DNA of 57,494 nt from Actinomyces naeslundii (GTDB taxonomy: Bacteria > Actinomycetota > Actinomycetes > Actinomycetales > Actinomycetaceae). Position 1 is the stretch's first letter; every line of letters starts with the position of its first letter. The notes under the pieces were generated by a model. The model had not been told where the DNA came from, ran no database searches, and was given only the letters and a program-made list of their open reading frames with translations. Position numbers and translations under genes: made by a program. Of the stretch, positions 28,423 through 36,475 are shown in pieces. Where the stretch lies: NCBI RefSeq assembly GCF_001956585.1, contig NZ_MSRR01000015.1, positions 1-57,494 on the forward strand. Reading direction: 5' to 3'.

Positions 28423-29714
28423 TGCGCAGCCTGATTCCTGACGCGCTGCGGGCGGTTCGTCGCTCTCCCCGTGTCAGCCTCGTCAGCCCCGTCTACGGCG
28501 TTGCTCCCTACCTACCACGCTTTCTCGACTCCCTCGATGCCCAGGACTACCCCCACGACCGTCTCCAGGTCGTGCTCGTCCTGGATGGTGCCTGTGACGA
28601 CTCACCCCGAATCTGCCGCGCCTGGGCCGGGCGAACAGACCTCGACGTCGAGATCGTTGAGACCGACAACGGTGGGCAGGGCAGGGCCCGCAACCTGGGA
28701 ATGGAGTACGCGCGAGGAGACTGGATAGCCTTCCCCGATCCCGATGACTGGCTCGCCCCCGACTTCTTCACCCGGCTGCTGGGTACCAGGCGCCGGGGTG
28801 ACATCCTGCTGACCGGCCGCACCGTCATCCACCAGGAGGGCAACCGGCTGCGGCACCCCCTCGACTTTCGTTTCCAGGACGGGACCGCTCGGGTCGACGC
28901 CGCCCGCCAGCCACAGGCCATCCAGCTCTCGGTCCATGAGTGCCTCCTTCGCCTCGACCAGGCGCTTGCATCTCGATTCCCCGAGGACCGCGAGGCCCCC
29001 ACCTTCGAGGACGCGCTCTACCTGGGAGGCATCCGAAACGGCTCGGGCCGCATCGTCTACGTGCCCGATGCCGTCTACCACTACGACAAGCGGGCCTCCG
29101 GCGACTCCGCGGTTCAGACCGCCTGGTCGCGGCCAGGACGCTACGACGCCCAGATGCGCACGCGCTACCACGCACTTCTCGACGTCGCCAGTGACGCGCC
29201 CTGGGCGCAGCAGACGATCCTGTACGACCTGGGATGGTACTTCGGCGTCGTGGACGGCGGTCGGATGCCCGCCGAGCCGCCAGGACTGGCTCAGGCGCAC
29301 GCCGCCGAGATGCGACGGCTGGCGCACAGGCTCGATGCCGACCAGATCATCCGCAGCCCCTGGGGAAACCTTGGCGCCCGGGATCGGGCCCGGCTTCTGC
29401 TGTGGAAAGGGCAGCCTGAGGTGGCGGTGGTGCGTGACGGCGAGGTCATGGAGCTCTGCACCGTCGAGCCTCCTGGTCGGCAGGCTGAGCCCCTTCGCTA
29501 CGCCGGAACCGACGTCGGTTGGGTCCTCACCGGCTCTGAGGCGCAACGGCGCTACTCCGGAGGAGGCGTCCCGCGTATTCCCCTGTGGCCCCGCAGGCCA
29601 CGGCTGGCTGAGGCTCGCGAAGTCAGGACGATTAGTGCCGGGGGCTTCTTCGGCGTCGTCGGTGAGGCGGGTGATGAATTGATGAGGTCATTTACTCGAA
29701 GGTTCCTTCTATGA
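28422..29714 (+). CDS. GT2-family glycosyltransferase
   Basis: This is a 430-aa cytoplasmic GT-A enzyme. The first 230 residues carry the standard GT2 signatures: VSLVSPVYGVAPYLPRFLDS, LQVVLVLDGACDD, NGGQGRARNLGMEYARGDW and the DxD-type IAFPDPDDWLAPDFF. PTFEDALYLGG is a plausible acceptor-site ED motif. The C-terminal 200 residues are specific to this locus and of unknown role. The start overlaps the preceding stop by one base. The last 23 nt overlap the 3' end of the convergent PEBP gene. It is the last gene of the plus-strand glycopolymer operon. Confidence 0.88.
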   Translation: MRSLIPDALRAVRRSPRVSLVSPVYGVAPYLPRFLDSLDAQDYPHDRLQVVLVLDGACDDSPRICRAWAGRTDLDVEIVETDNGGQGRARNLGMEYARGDWIAFPDPDDWLAPDFFTRLLGTRRRGDILLTGRTVIHQEGNRLRHPLDFRFQDGTARVDAARQPQAIQLSVHECLLRLDQALASRFPEDREAPTFEDALYLGGIRNGSGRIVYVPDAVYHYDKRASGDSAVQTAWSRPGRYDAQMRTRYHALLDVASDAPWAQQTILYDLGWYFGVVDGGRMPAEPPGLAQAHAAEMRRLAHRLDADQIIRSPWGNLGARDRARLLLWKGQPEVAVVRDGEVMELCTVEPPGRQAEPLRYAGTDVGWVLTGSEAQRRYSGGGVPRIPLWPRRPRLAEAREVRTISAGGFFGVVGEAGDELMRSFTRRFLL

Positions 29715-30168
29715 CGGCACGCTGGAGCACGTGCCCCTCGATGGCCCGGAGCAGGGCCTTGCGTCGAGACCGTGCGGAGAGATCCAATCGTTCATCCAGC
29801 ACGTATACGGTAAACCGATAGGTGTGTGTCTTGCCGCGTGGTGGCTTGGGTCCACGATAACGATGCCATCCGTAGGCCAGACCCTGGCGTGCGGAAAGAG
29901 AACCCACCTCCTTACCGTGAGGAATTGCAGATGGAATCCTATCCGTCGGCTCGATGTTCCAAATTAGCCAATGGGTCATGGTTCCGAACAATGGGTGAGT
30001 CATATCCTCCAGAGTTACTGCCACCGAAGCCCCGTCAGGATCTCTCCCCTTAAGAACGATCTCCGGGGACTCGTCTCGTCCGCGTCCCGTCGTATCCTCC
30101 TGAAAACGGCCGGAACTGTCAATGCTGTGCAACAGGAGCTTCAGTCCGTTCGTATCGTTAGTACTCAT
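29692..30168 (-). CDS. YbhB/YbcL (PEBP, Raf-kinase-inhibitor-like) family protein
   Basis: This 158-aa protein has the phosphatidylethanolamine-binding fold. It shows SPEIVLKGRDPDGASVAVTL (family DPD motif), HPLFGTMTHWLIWNIEP and GWHRYRGPKPPRGKTHTY, which together form the anion-binding pocket. Bacterial members are cytoplasmic or periplasmic and of unknown function. No signal peptide is seen. Codon choice and base composition are poorer in GC than the flanking genes, suggesting acquisition. It begins 2 nt after the stop of a small frameshifted gene and its 3' end overlaps the neighbouring GT2 gene by 23 nt. It has no obvious link to polymer synthesis. Confidence 0.88.
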   Translation of the reverse strand: MSTNDTNGLKLLLHSIDSSGRFQEDTTGRGRDESPEIVLKGRDPDGASVAVTLEDMTHPLFGTMTHWLIWNIEPTDRIPSAIPHGKEVGSLSARQGLAYGWHRYRGPKPPRGKTHTYRFTVYVLDERLDLSARSRRKALLRAIEGHVLQRAVIEGTFE

Positions 30169-30170
30169 GA

Positions 30171-30396
30171 TTAGACACTCTCGCCTTCCACGCTCGCGCT
30201 CACGTCGAATCCATGTTCGCTCAACAGCGCAATATATTCTACCAACTGATCGGAGGTTCCGTCGGCCGTTCGGCGCCGGTGCGAACTGGATTCACCTGGA
30301 CAGAGGCTCTCTCTGCATCAGGGAGAGGATGAGGAATGCAAGATCTCCGCCGACCTGGTCCATTATGCGTGCGTCATCGATGATTCGCTTGTCCAT
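30171..30396 (-). pseudogene. Frameshifted small gene upstream of the PEBP gene
   Basis: A minus-strand ATG at 30396 opens a frame reading MDKRIIDDARIMDQVGGDLA, LAFLILSLMQREPLSR, then TGA. Directly after, the +1 frame continues as TSDQLVEYIALLSEHGFDVS and ends in TAA at 30171, 2 nt before the PEBP ATG. The two halves have compatible composition and would make a protein of about 75 residues if joined, so a one-base frameshift is likely. I recognise no family. A sequencing error or real decay would look the same here. Confidence 0.5.
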
Positions 30397-30718
30397 AAAT
30401 GTGTTGCGCACGCCGGCGGGGCCTCATGGGTACTGATCGCGAGCCGTACGTACGCGCCGTCAGGGGGTGCGTGGGCCTTGTCGTCGGAGTGGAGTGACGG
30501 GTGGGGCGGTTTTCTTGTGACGCCTCGTTTTCTGATTGAATTGGCTTGGGTGTTAAAAACTCCCTCAGGGGCAAGGTGTGACTTTGATGAGTGACACGCA
30601 ACTACCGCTAAAACGGTCTAGACGTCTCAATGAACAAGCCTCAACCTCTTAAGGATCGTTGGAACGCGCTCATGATGGAAGTCTCCTCGTCACTACGGTG
30701 ACGGAGGCGAGGCGGAGC
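30397..30718. other. Lower-GC intergenic stretch
   Basis: These 322 nt have no supported gene. They include AT-rich runs (30520-30640) and, next to the DUF6270-like gene, an imperfect hairpin around GTCAC-TACG-GTGAC (30683-30708) that could terminate the minus-strand export operon. With the PEBP gene and the frameshifted gene this forms a compositionally distinct block inside the glycopolymer locus. Confidence 0.45.
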
Positions 30719-31492
30719 TCAGAGCGCCGGGGCGAGAGCGCGTGGCGCCTGCGCGACCTCCAGCTCGTCGGCCACCCATGAGTACAGGGTGCCGGCGTAG
30801 TGGAAGGGGGCGGCTCCCCAACGGTGCGCGTCATCGGCGACCACGAGCTCATCGGGTACGTGAAGGATCCGTATGTCGGTCTCTTGACGGACAAGGTCGA
30901 CGTAGCGGGTCATGACCCAGTTGGCCTCCATGGCCGTCTGCCCCCAGCTCGGGACTGTCAGCTCACCCGAGGTAGTCCTCGTTGCCCACGGCACGTTGAG
31001 GAGAATCGTCCTCCTCGTGAGATCGAGCCGCTTCAGCAGAGTGTGGAAGCGCAGAAGGGCCGGCCGCCACAGGTGCAGGTGCTCTGCCGTCCCCAGCTCA
31101 AGGAACCTGGCGGTGAGTCCCTCGTAGAGGCCGGCTGTCATGGCTTCTGTCGAACGCGTCAGAAACGCCCCGGGGGACGTCTCCAGGACACCGAGACGCT
31201 CATCAGTCAGGTCCCACAGCAGGAGATCCGTGCGCGCGGCCACAGCCGTCAGCTGGGCCTCCAGGTTTCCCACCACGTCCGACATGAAGCAACGACGAGC
31301 GAATGGCGATGCCAGGAGGGACAGGTCGAGGTCTCCGACGTCGGCTGGGCGCCCCGCGCTGATGAGGGACTGACGGGCGATGTAGCGCTCCACGCTCCAC
31401 CCCCGGTTCTCCATCTCACTCGCGGCGTCCCTGGCCACGCAGGATCCGTAGACCGTGATTCGTCCTGTCATCGCGCTGTCCTCAATGCGCAT
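30719..31492 (-). CDS. DUF6270-like protein (SGNH-type N-terminal motif)
   Basis: This 257-aa protein begins with RITVYGSCVARDAASEM, a GSCxxRD start typical of DUF6270 and related SGNH-like folds. It continues with LLLWDLTDERLGV and TILLNVPWA and ends with HVPDELVVADDAHRWGAAPFHY, where Asp/His could complete a hydrolase-type triad. No signal peptide is seen. ATG 31492 is preferred because GAGGAG lies 7 nt upstream. ATG 31498 would overlap the tagH stop but leaves only 1 nt to that site. Last in the tagO-GT4-GT4-tagG-tagH run, it may modify the polymer (for example acyl transfer or removal). That is inference from fold and position. Confidence 0.75.
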   Translation of the reverse strand: MRIEDSAMTGRITVYGSCVARDAASEMENRGWSVERYIARQSLISAGRPADVGDLDLSLLASPFARRCFMSDVVGNLEAQLTAVAARTDLLLWDLTDERLGVLETSPGAFLTRSTEAMTAGLYEGLTARFLELGTAEHLHLWRPALLRFHTLLKRLDLTRRTILLNVPWATRTTSGELTVPSWGQTAMEANWVMTRYVDLVRQETDIRILHVPDELVVADDAHRWGAAPFHYAGTLYSWVADELEVAQAPRALAPAL

Positions 31493-31494
31493 GG

Positions 31495-32532
31495 TCATAC
31501 TCCTCGAGCGTGTCGATAGGGCAGCGTGCGACTCTCCGAGCGCTGGATCCGCACCCCTGCTGGTTTCCACTTCTCCCTGCACGTGGCCAGAATCGTGGCG
31601 GCCTTGTCCGGTTTGCCCTTGGCGATGTTCCAGGACCACCAGCGGTAGTCATGGGCGATCTGGGGACCTGGGCCATCTCCGATGAGCTCGCCATCCATGA
31701 GCCACAGCGCCCGGGTGCACATCTCCTCAATGACCTGTGCGGCGTGGTTGACGATGAAGACCGTCCCGGCACCGCGCCGCAGCTCAGTCATCTTGTTCTC
31801 GCTGCGTTCCTTGAACGCAGCGTCTCCGGTGGACAGGGCCTCATCAATGAGGAGAATGTCCGGGTTCGCGGCGGCGGCGATTGCGAACCGCAGGCGTGAG
31901 GACATTCCTGAGGAGTAGGTCTTCATAGGGCGGTAGATGGCCTTCCCGATTCCGGTCAGCTCGATCACCTCCGGCAGGATCGCGTCGATCTGGTGGGGGG
32001 CCAGCCCCATGGCCAGGCACCCGAGGCGCACGTTCCGTTCTCCGGACAGGTCTGGGACAAGGGCCGCATTGACCCCAAGCAGCACCGGATTGGAACGGGC
32101 ACTCACCGTTCCCGACGTCGGTGTCTCCAAGCCGGCGATCACGCGAAGAAGGGTGGACTTCCCGGCCCCGTTACGCCCCAGGATTCCGATCGATTCTCCG
32201 GCACGTGCCACGAAAGAGACGCCTTTAAGGGCATCGACACTCACTTTCGGTCTCTGCCCCGTCATACCCAGGAAGATCTTCTGGGCGGGTGACGTGGCCC
32301 GCAGGTCCTCGGCGTCGGTGGAGGGGACTCGGTAGCGCACCCGAAGGCCATCAGCGACGACGGTGGCCGTACCGAGTCCGGTCTCACCACTGTCCGCCGC
32401 GGTCATGACCGCGTGGCCGGTGACGCCGTCCGGTGCCATCATGATGACGGGGAGCCTCGCGGTTGACTCCTCCGTATTCTCGGAGCGGTGCGCCGTCTGA
32501 GCGTTGAGTGGACGGTTCTCAGCGTTCGACAC
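31495..32532 (-). CDS. tagH: ABC-2 type polysaccharide/teichoic-acid export ATPase
   Basis: This 345-aa nucleotide-binding subunit of a Wzt/TagH-type exporter moves the finished undecaprenyl-linked polymer across the membrane with the permease just upstream. The motifs are Walker A GILGRNGAGKSTLL (about residue 130), the family signature YSSGMSSRLRFAIA, Walker B DILLIDEAL and the H-loop NHAA. A 60-residue N-terminal extension is not conserved. GTG 32532 (MSNAENRPLN) is chosen because GAGGA lies 5-6 nt upstream. It overlaps the end of the permease gene by 14 nt. The C terminus is short, without the carbohydrate-binding domain seen in some Wzt proteins. Confidence 0.92.
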   Translation of the reverse strand: MSNAENRPLNAQTAHRSENTEESTARLPVIMMAPDGVTGHAVMTAADSGETGLGTATVVADGLRVRYRVPSTDAEDLRATSPAQKIFLGMTGQRPKVSVDALKGVSFVARAGESIGILGRNGAGKSTLLRVIAGLETPTSGTVSARSNPVLLGVNAALVPDLSGERNVRLGCLAMGLAPHQIDAILPEVIELTGIGKAIYRPMKTYSSGMSSRLRFAIAAAANPDILLIDEALSTGDAAFKERSENKMTELRRGAGTVFIVNHAAQVIEEMCTRALWLMDGELIGDGPGPQIAHDYRWWSWNIAKGKPDKAATILATCREKWKPAGVRIQRSESRTLPYRHARGV

Positions 32533-33433
32533 CGTAGTCCTCTTCCTTCTCCCAGAAGAACACGAAGCCGACCAGGGCCAGCCCGAGTGACCAGGCACTG
32601 AGAATGAGCCACACACGTGCCTCGGGGACGCGCTGGTACAAGATCGCATCGCGATACATCGAGATCATGAGATAACCGGGGTTGAGGTCCATGGCGTGCA
32701 GCATCATCGGGTGGTCGATGAAGCGCTCGTAGGAGAAGAAGACTCCCGAGGCGTAGAACCAGAACTGGGTCAGGAAGGGCCAGATGTTTCGCAGGTCCGG
32801 AATCGTCGTCGTCATACGAGAGGTGATCAGTGTCAGCCCCAGGCTCATGAACGCCTGGAGGGCGAAGACCGGCAGAACCAGCACCCAGTGCCAGCTCGGC
32901 CAGGCGTGCGGGGGAAGAACAACCACGAGGATGAGGACCGCGATCATCGGGGGGATCAGATCGATCGCACAGCGAATCGTGTACGACACGGGCAGCGCGG
33001 CCCGGGGGAAGGAGAACCCCCGAATGAGGTTCTTGCCGGTCGCGATCACCTGGCTGCCGCCGGTCACTGCCCGCTGCAGCGGCGGGAAGAACGTGACCCC
33101 GATCATGAGATAACCGACGAAGTTGTTGATACCGCGGCTTGTCTGCAGCATCATCCCGAACACGATGAAGAAGATGGTGGCATCGAGCATCGGCTTGGCG
33201 ATCAGCCACGCATTCCCCAGAAAGGTGCCGCGTTGAGAGCCCAATGCCCGGGCCCGGGCGTCGGCCCAGATGAAGTGACGTCGTTGCCAGAGGCGGCGGA
33301 TGTAGATCGACAGTGGAGGACGCCGACCCACCGGGTACAGCTCGCTGAGCTCGACAACGCTGACACTCACCTCAGACCTGTCTCCCCAGAACGGCTGTCC
33401 GTCCGGCCAGGTCATCCACGAGGCCTCGCTCAT
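32519..33433 (-). CDS. tagG: ABC-2 type polysaccharide/teichoic-acid export permease
   Basis: This 304-aa integral membrane partner of the ATPase encoded next to it belongs to the Wzm/TagG (ABC2_membrane) family. After a cytoplasmic N terminus there are six predicted helices, with WLIAKPMLDATIFFIVFGMM, NNFVGYLMIGVTFFPPLQRA and the amphipathic ATGKNLIRGFSFPRAALPVS segment that is characteristic of Wzm-like permeases. The start ATG overlaps the stop of the upstream GT4 gene (ATGA), with AAGGAG 5 nt before it. Gene order permease then ATPase matches teichoic-acid and O-antigen exporters. Confidence 0.92.
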   Translation of the reverse strand: MSEASWMTWPDGQPFWGDRSEVSVSVVELSELYPVGRRPPLSIYIRRLWQRRHFIWADARARALGSQRGTFLGNAWLIAKPMLDATIFFIVFGMMLQTSRGINNFVGYLMIGVTFFPPLQRAVTGGSQVIATGKNLIRGFSFPRAALPVSYTIRCAIDLIPPMIAVLILVVVLPPHAWPSWHWVLVLPVFALQAFMSLGLTLITSRMTTTIPDLRNIWPFLTQFWFYASGVFFSYERFIDHPMMLHAMDLNPGYLMISMYRDAILYQRVPEARVWLILSAWSLGLALVGFVFFWEKEEDYGVER

Positions 33434-35202
33434 ACCAGCTCCTTGTAGATCTCGATCTGACGGGCGGCGTTGGCGTCCCAGGTAGGCAGCCCCTGCTGCG
33501 GCGGACAGGACAGTGGACCGGGGGGCTGGGACGGATCTCCGGCTGAGGCCGGGCCTGACCGTCCACCCGACTCGGCCGCCATCCGGATCAGTACCCGGGC
33601 GAGTGCCTCCGCGTCACCGGGGGGAAAGGACCGACTCGCGCCTAGGGCGGTGAGTTCCCTGAGAGCGGGGAGAGAGGAGACCACCACCGGCCGTCCCAGC
33701 GCCATCGCCGTCATCGGCTTGATCGGCGTCACCAGCCGACACACCGGCGTATCGAGCCTCGGCACGCAGAAGACATCCAGGGCCTGGTACCAGTTCATGG
33801 CCGATGAGCGATCCACCCGTCCTGGAATGACGCATACCGACCTGCCCAGTCCCAGTTCCGCGGCCAGGGCCACGAGTCCAGGACGACTGACCCCGTCGCC
33901 CACCAGAGCGCATCGAATGTCGGCGCCCTGGCTACGGGCGCGCGTCACCGCCTGGAGCAGCACGTCGAATCCCTCATAGCCGACCAAGGAGGAGACGCTC
34001 CCCACCCACAGGCCATCACGGGCCAGCCCGAGGGCTGCGCGGGCATCAGCCGACGGCAGCCCGGTGACGGTGAGGACCTGTGGGTCCACGGCGTTGGGGA
34101 CGACTGCGATTCGTTCCGGAGCGACCCCCCGGGCGGTGAGATCCTCGGCCTGGACCTGCGAGAGAACGATGACGGCGTCAGCGCGTCCGGCCATCTCGGC
34201 CTCCTTGTCCCGCAGCAGCGCGAAGCGCTCGGAGCCCAGAGCCTCGGATTCCTGCCAGGACGGCCTGCCGGCCACCCAGGTGCACTCCAGCACTCCGCGC
34301 ATCTCATAGACCCAGGGCAACCCGTAGGAGCGGGCCACGGACTGGGTGACCAGGGCATTGACGTAGTTGGTGGTTGTGTGCAGCACGTGCGGGGAGAACC
34401 GCTCCACCTCACGGGCCAGTGAACGGCTCATCTGAGTCAGCCGGGCGATCGGGGACGCCTGAGTGCGAGCCGGAAGAATCCGCCGGTAAGCGATGGAGTC
34501 GACGACGTCGATCGCTCGCGCCGCGGGCCTTCCGATGATGACGGGGTAGCCGATACGAGTCACCGCCCGTACGGTGAGGCCGGCGGAGGCCTGCGCCCGC
34601 AGAAGCGCGTGTGAGCGAAGGGTGTAGCCGGACTGGGTATGCGGCAGCGAGCTGGTCAGCACATGAAGGACCCGGAGTGGTTCGGTCGGGTCGGGCGATG
34701 TCCAGCTCGCTGACGGTGCGAGCCGGGGGAGATGGAATCCTGGGCTCATCATGGCCAGCTGTGAGCGCAGGCGGGCTTGGTGCGCCCTGGCGTCCGGCAC
34801 ACCGTCCAGGGCCCGGACCGCAGCACTCAGGTGCCCCCGGGCCCACAGGTCCCGTGCGCGTATCGGCGCCGGCAGGTCATCGACGTCGAGGTGGCACAGC
34901 TCGATGCCGCCGAGCTGGACCGCCAGCTCAGCGGCGAGCCTGCGCCCCACGGCCGAGCGGGGTACTGACCGCCTCAGTGCCCGGCAGGCGGAGTCGGTCC
35001 TGTCGGCGATGAGTTCCGACAGCGCTCGGCGCAGCTCGTCATCGTCTGCACCGGTGCCGATTGCGCGGGCCGCGCGCTCGCGCCAGGGCCCAGGCAGTCG
35101 GCGTGCCCCCTGCAGGGCCAGCAGCAGTGGGTCCTCGACCAGCTGTCGGGCGGCGGACGTGCTCAGTAACGACAGATTCCTCAAGATCTGGGCGTCAGTC
35201 AC
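33430..35202 (-). CDS. GT4-family glycosyltransferase with N-terminal helical extension
   Basis: In this 590-aa enzyme residues 1-150 form an Ala/Arg-rich helical region of unknown role. From about 170 on it is a GT-B, GT4-type glycosyltransferase: LRVLHVLTSSLPHTQSGYTL, ETERFSPHVLHTTTNY-like acceptor region, IAVVPNAVDPQVL, VGSVSSLVGYEGFDVLLQAV and the donor-binding IKPMTAMALGRPVVVSSLPA. The C terminus carries a Pro/Ser-rich linker and a short helix. GTG 35202 overlaps the stop of the preceding GT4 gene (GTGACTGA). It probably adds a sugar to the linkage unit or main chain before export. Confidence 0.88.
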   Translation of the reverse strand: MTDAQILRNLSLLSTSAARQLVEDPLLLALQGARRLPGPWRERAARAIGTGADDDELRRALSELIADRTDSACRALRRSVPRSAVGRRLAAELAVQLGGIELCHLDVDDLPAPIRARDLWARGHLSAAVRALDGVPDARAHQARLRSQLAMMSPGFHLPRLAPSASWTSPDPTEPLRVLHVLTSSLPHTQSGYTLRSHALLRAQASAGLTVRAVTRIGYPVIIGRPAARAIDVVDSIAYRRILPARTQASPIARLTQMSRSLAREVERFSPHVLHTTTNYVNALVTQSVARSYGLPWVYEMRGVLECTWVAGRPSWQESEALGSERFALLRDKEAEMAGRADAVIVLSQVQAEDLTARGVAPERIAVVPNAVDPQVLTVTGLPSADARAALGLARDGLWVGSVSSLVGYEGFDVLLQAVTRARSQGADIRCALVGDGVSRPGLVALAAELGLGRSVCVIPGRVDRSSAMNWYQALDVFCVPRLDTPVCRLVTPIKPMTAMALGRPVVVSSLPALRELTALGASRSFPPGDAEALARVLIRMAAESGGRSGPASAGDPSQPPGPLSCPPQQGLPTWDANAARQIEIYKELV

Positions 35203-36472
35203 CGGTCACCTGCTTCAAGAGGGACTCGTAGCGCTCCGCCATCTCCTCGGCGTCGGCGTTGTCCTCCAACCACCGCTGCCCGCCCGTCACGCGCAGGCGG
35301 CTGCGGTCAGCGGCCAGGCTGATCCACAAGGCGGCCAAGGCCTCAGGATCCTGTGGGGCAGTGACGTCGCCGCAACCGGCATCCTCCACGATGCGCCGAG
35401 CCTCACCCTCGACCGAGGCGCTCACGTGCAGACCCATCGCCATGATCTCGTAGAGCTTGGAGGGAACCGTCAGCGACAGAGCCGGCCAGTCCTGCAGGCT
35501 GACCAGCACCGTGTCGGCCCATGCATAGTGCCGGCCTACCTGATCCCAAGGCACGGTGGGGCGCATTTCGACGGGGGCTGCGAGCCGGTGCGCCAAAGTC
35601 GCGACCTGATCGTACTGGGCGCCGTCGCCGACGATGCGCAGCACGATCTGGGTGCCGCGCTGCCGGGCGATGTGCGCGGCCCTCACCGCGCAGCCGATCC
35701 CCTGAGCACGGCCCACCGTCCCCAGGTACAGCACGTGGAGGGCGCCGTCCGAAGGCCGTTGGCTGATGCGGTCCCTATCTGGGGGCACGTTACTGCCGGT
35801 GTTACGGACTGTGACCACTTGGCGCAGCCCTCGGGCGCGCAGGACCCGTGCGAAGGAGTCCGTCGTCGTCACCACGGATGTGGCTTCTCGCTCCAGCCTG
35901 GTCACCAGAGGCGGGATCAGGCTGCGTACGCTCCGGCCGACGACGTCCGCTCCGAGGGAACGGCGCGGCGTCTGTGCCTCGGTGGAGGCGTGGGCGGATG
36001 GTGAGTCCCACTGCTCAGCAGACATGAACAGGTCCGGCCAGGCGTCACGCAGCTCCACCACGACCGGACGACGGAGCACTCTGCCGAGGGCCAGTGCCGC
36101 CGGGAGGGTGGGGAGTCCGGGAACAGACCCGAGGATGACATCGGGTCTGTTCGCGCCGCTGAAGCGCCTGATCCCCAGACGTACGGAGTCGGCCGCAGCG
36201 ACCAGCTGGTCAGCACCACGTCGGCGCAGATCAGCATCGTACGAGCGGAAGGCGGTCCGGTGCACGATGGCTCCGGTGACGTCTCGTGAGACCGAGCCGG
36301 GTCGGTGAGGACCGTCATCCTCCAGGAGACGACCACCGGGGTAGTGAGGGCAGGGGGCCAGTACCGCGAGCTCATGACCACGCGAGACCAACGACGTGGC
36401 CAGCCGGTTCCAGCGCCGTTGAGGGGCGCCGACCTCGGGGGGCCAGTAGTGGATGAGGAGAAGGATCCGCAT
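35195..36472 (-). CDS. GT4-family glycosyltransferase
   Basis: This 425-aa GT-B enzyme starts with RILLLIHYWPPEVGAPQRRW, the typical N-terminal strand and loop of WbuB/WcaI-like GT4 proteins. It continues with VVVELRDAWPDLF, VVTTTDSFARVLR, VLYLGTVGRAQGIG, and the donor-site segment PSKLYEIMAMGLHVSASVEG. It likely transfers a hexose or N-acetylhexosamine to the undecaprenyl-linked primer made by the enzyme encoded just upstream. The ATG is 3 nt after that gene's stop, and the stop overlaps the next GT4 start, so expression is coupled. Confidence 0.9.
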   Translation of the reverse strand: MRILLLIHYWPPEVGAPQRRWNRLATSLVSRGHELAVLAPCPHYPGGRLLEDDGPHRPGSVSRDVTGAIVHRTAFRSYDADLRRRGADQLVAAADSVRLGIRRFSGANRPDVILGSVPGLPTLPAALALGRVLRRPVVVELRDAWPDLFMSAEQWDSPSAHASTEAQTPRRSLGADVVGRSVRSLIPPLVTRLEREATSVVTTTDSFARVLRARGLRQVVTVRNTGSNVPPDRDRISQRPSDGALHVLYLGTVGRAQGIGCAVRAAHIARQRGTQIVLRIVGDGAQYDQVATLAHRLAAPVEMRPTVPWDQVGRHYAWADTVLVSLQDWPALSLTVPSKLYEIMAMGLHVSASVEGEARRIVEDAGCGDVTAPQDPEALAALWISLAADRSRLRVTGGQRWLEDNADAEEMAERYESLLKQVTGD

Positions 36473-36475
36473 GCC

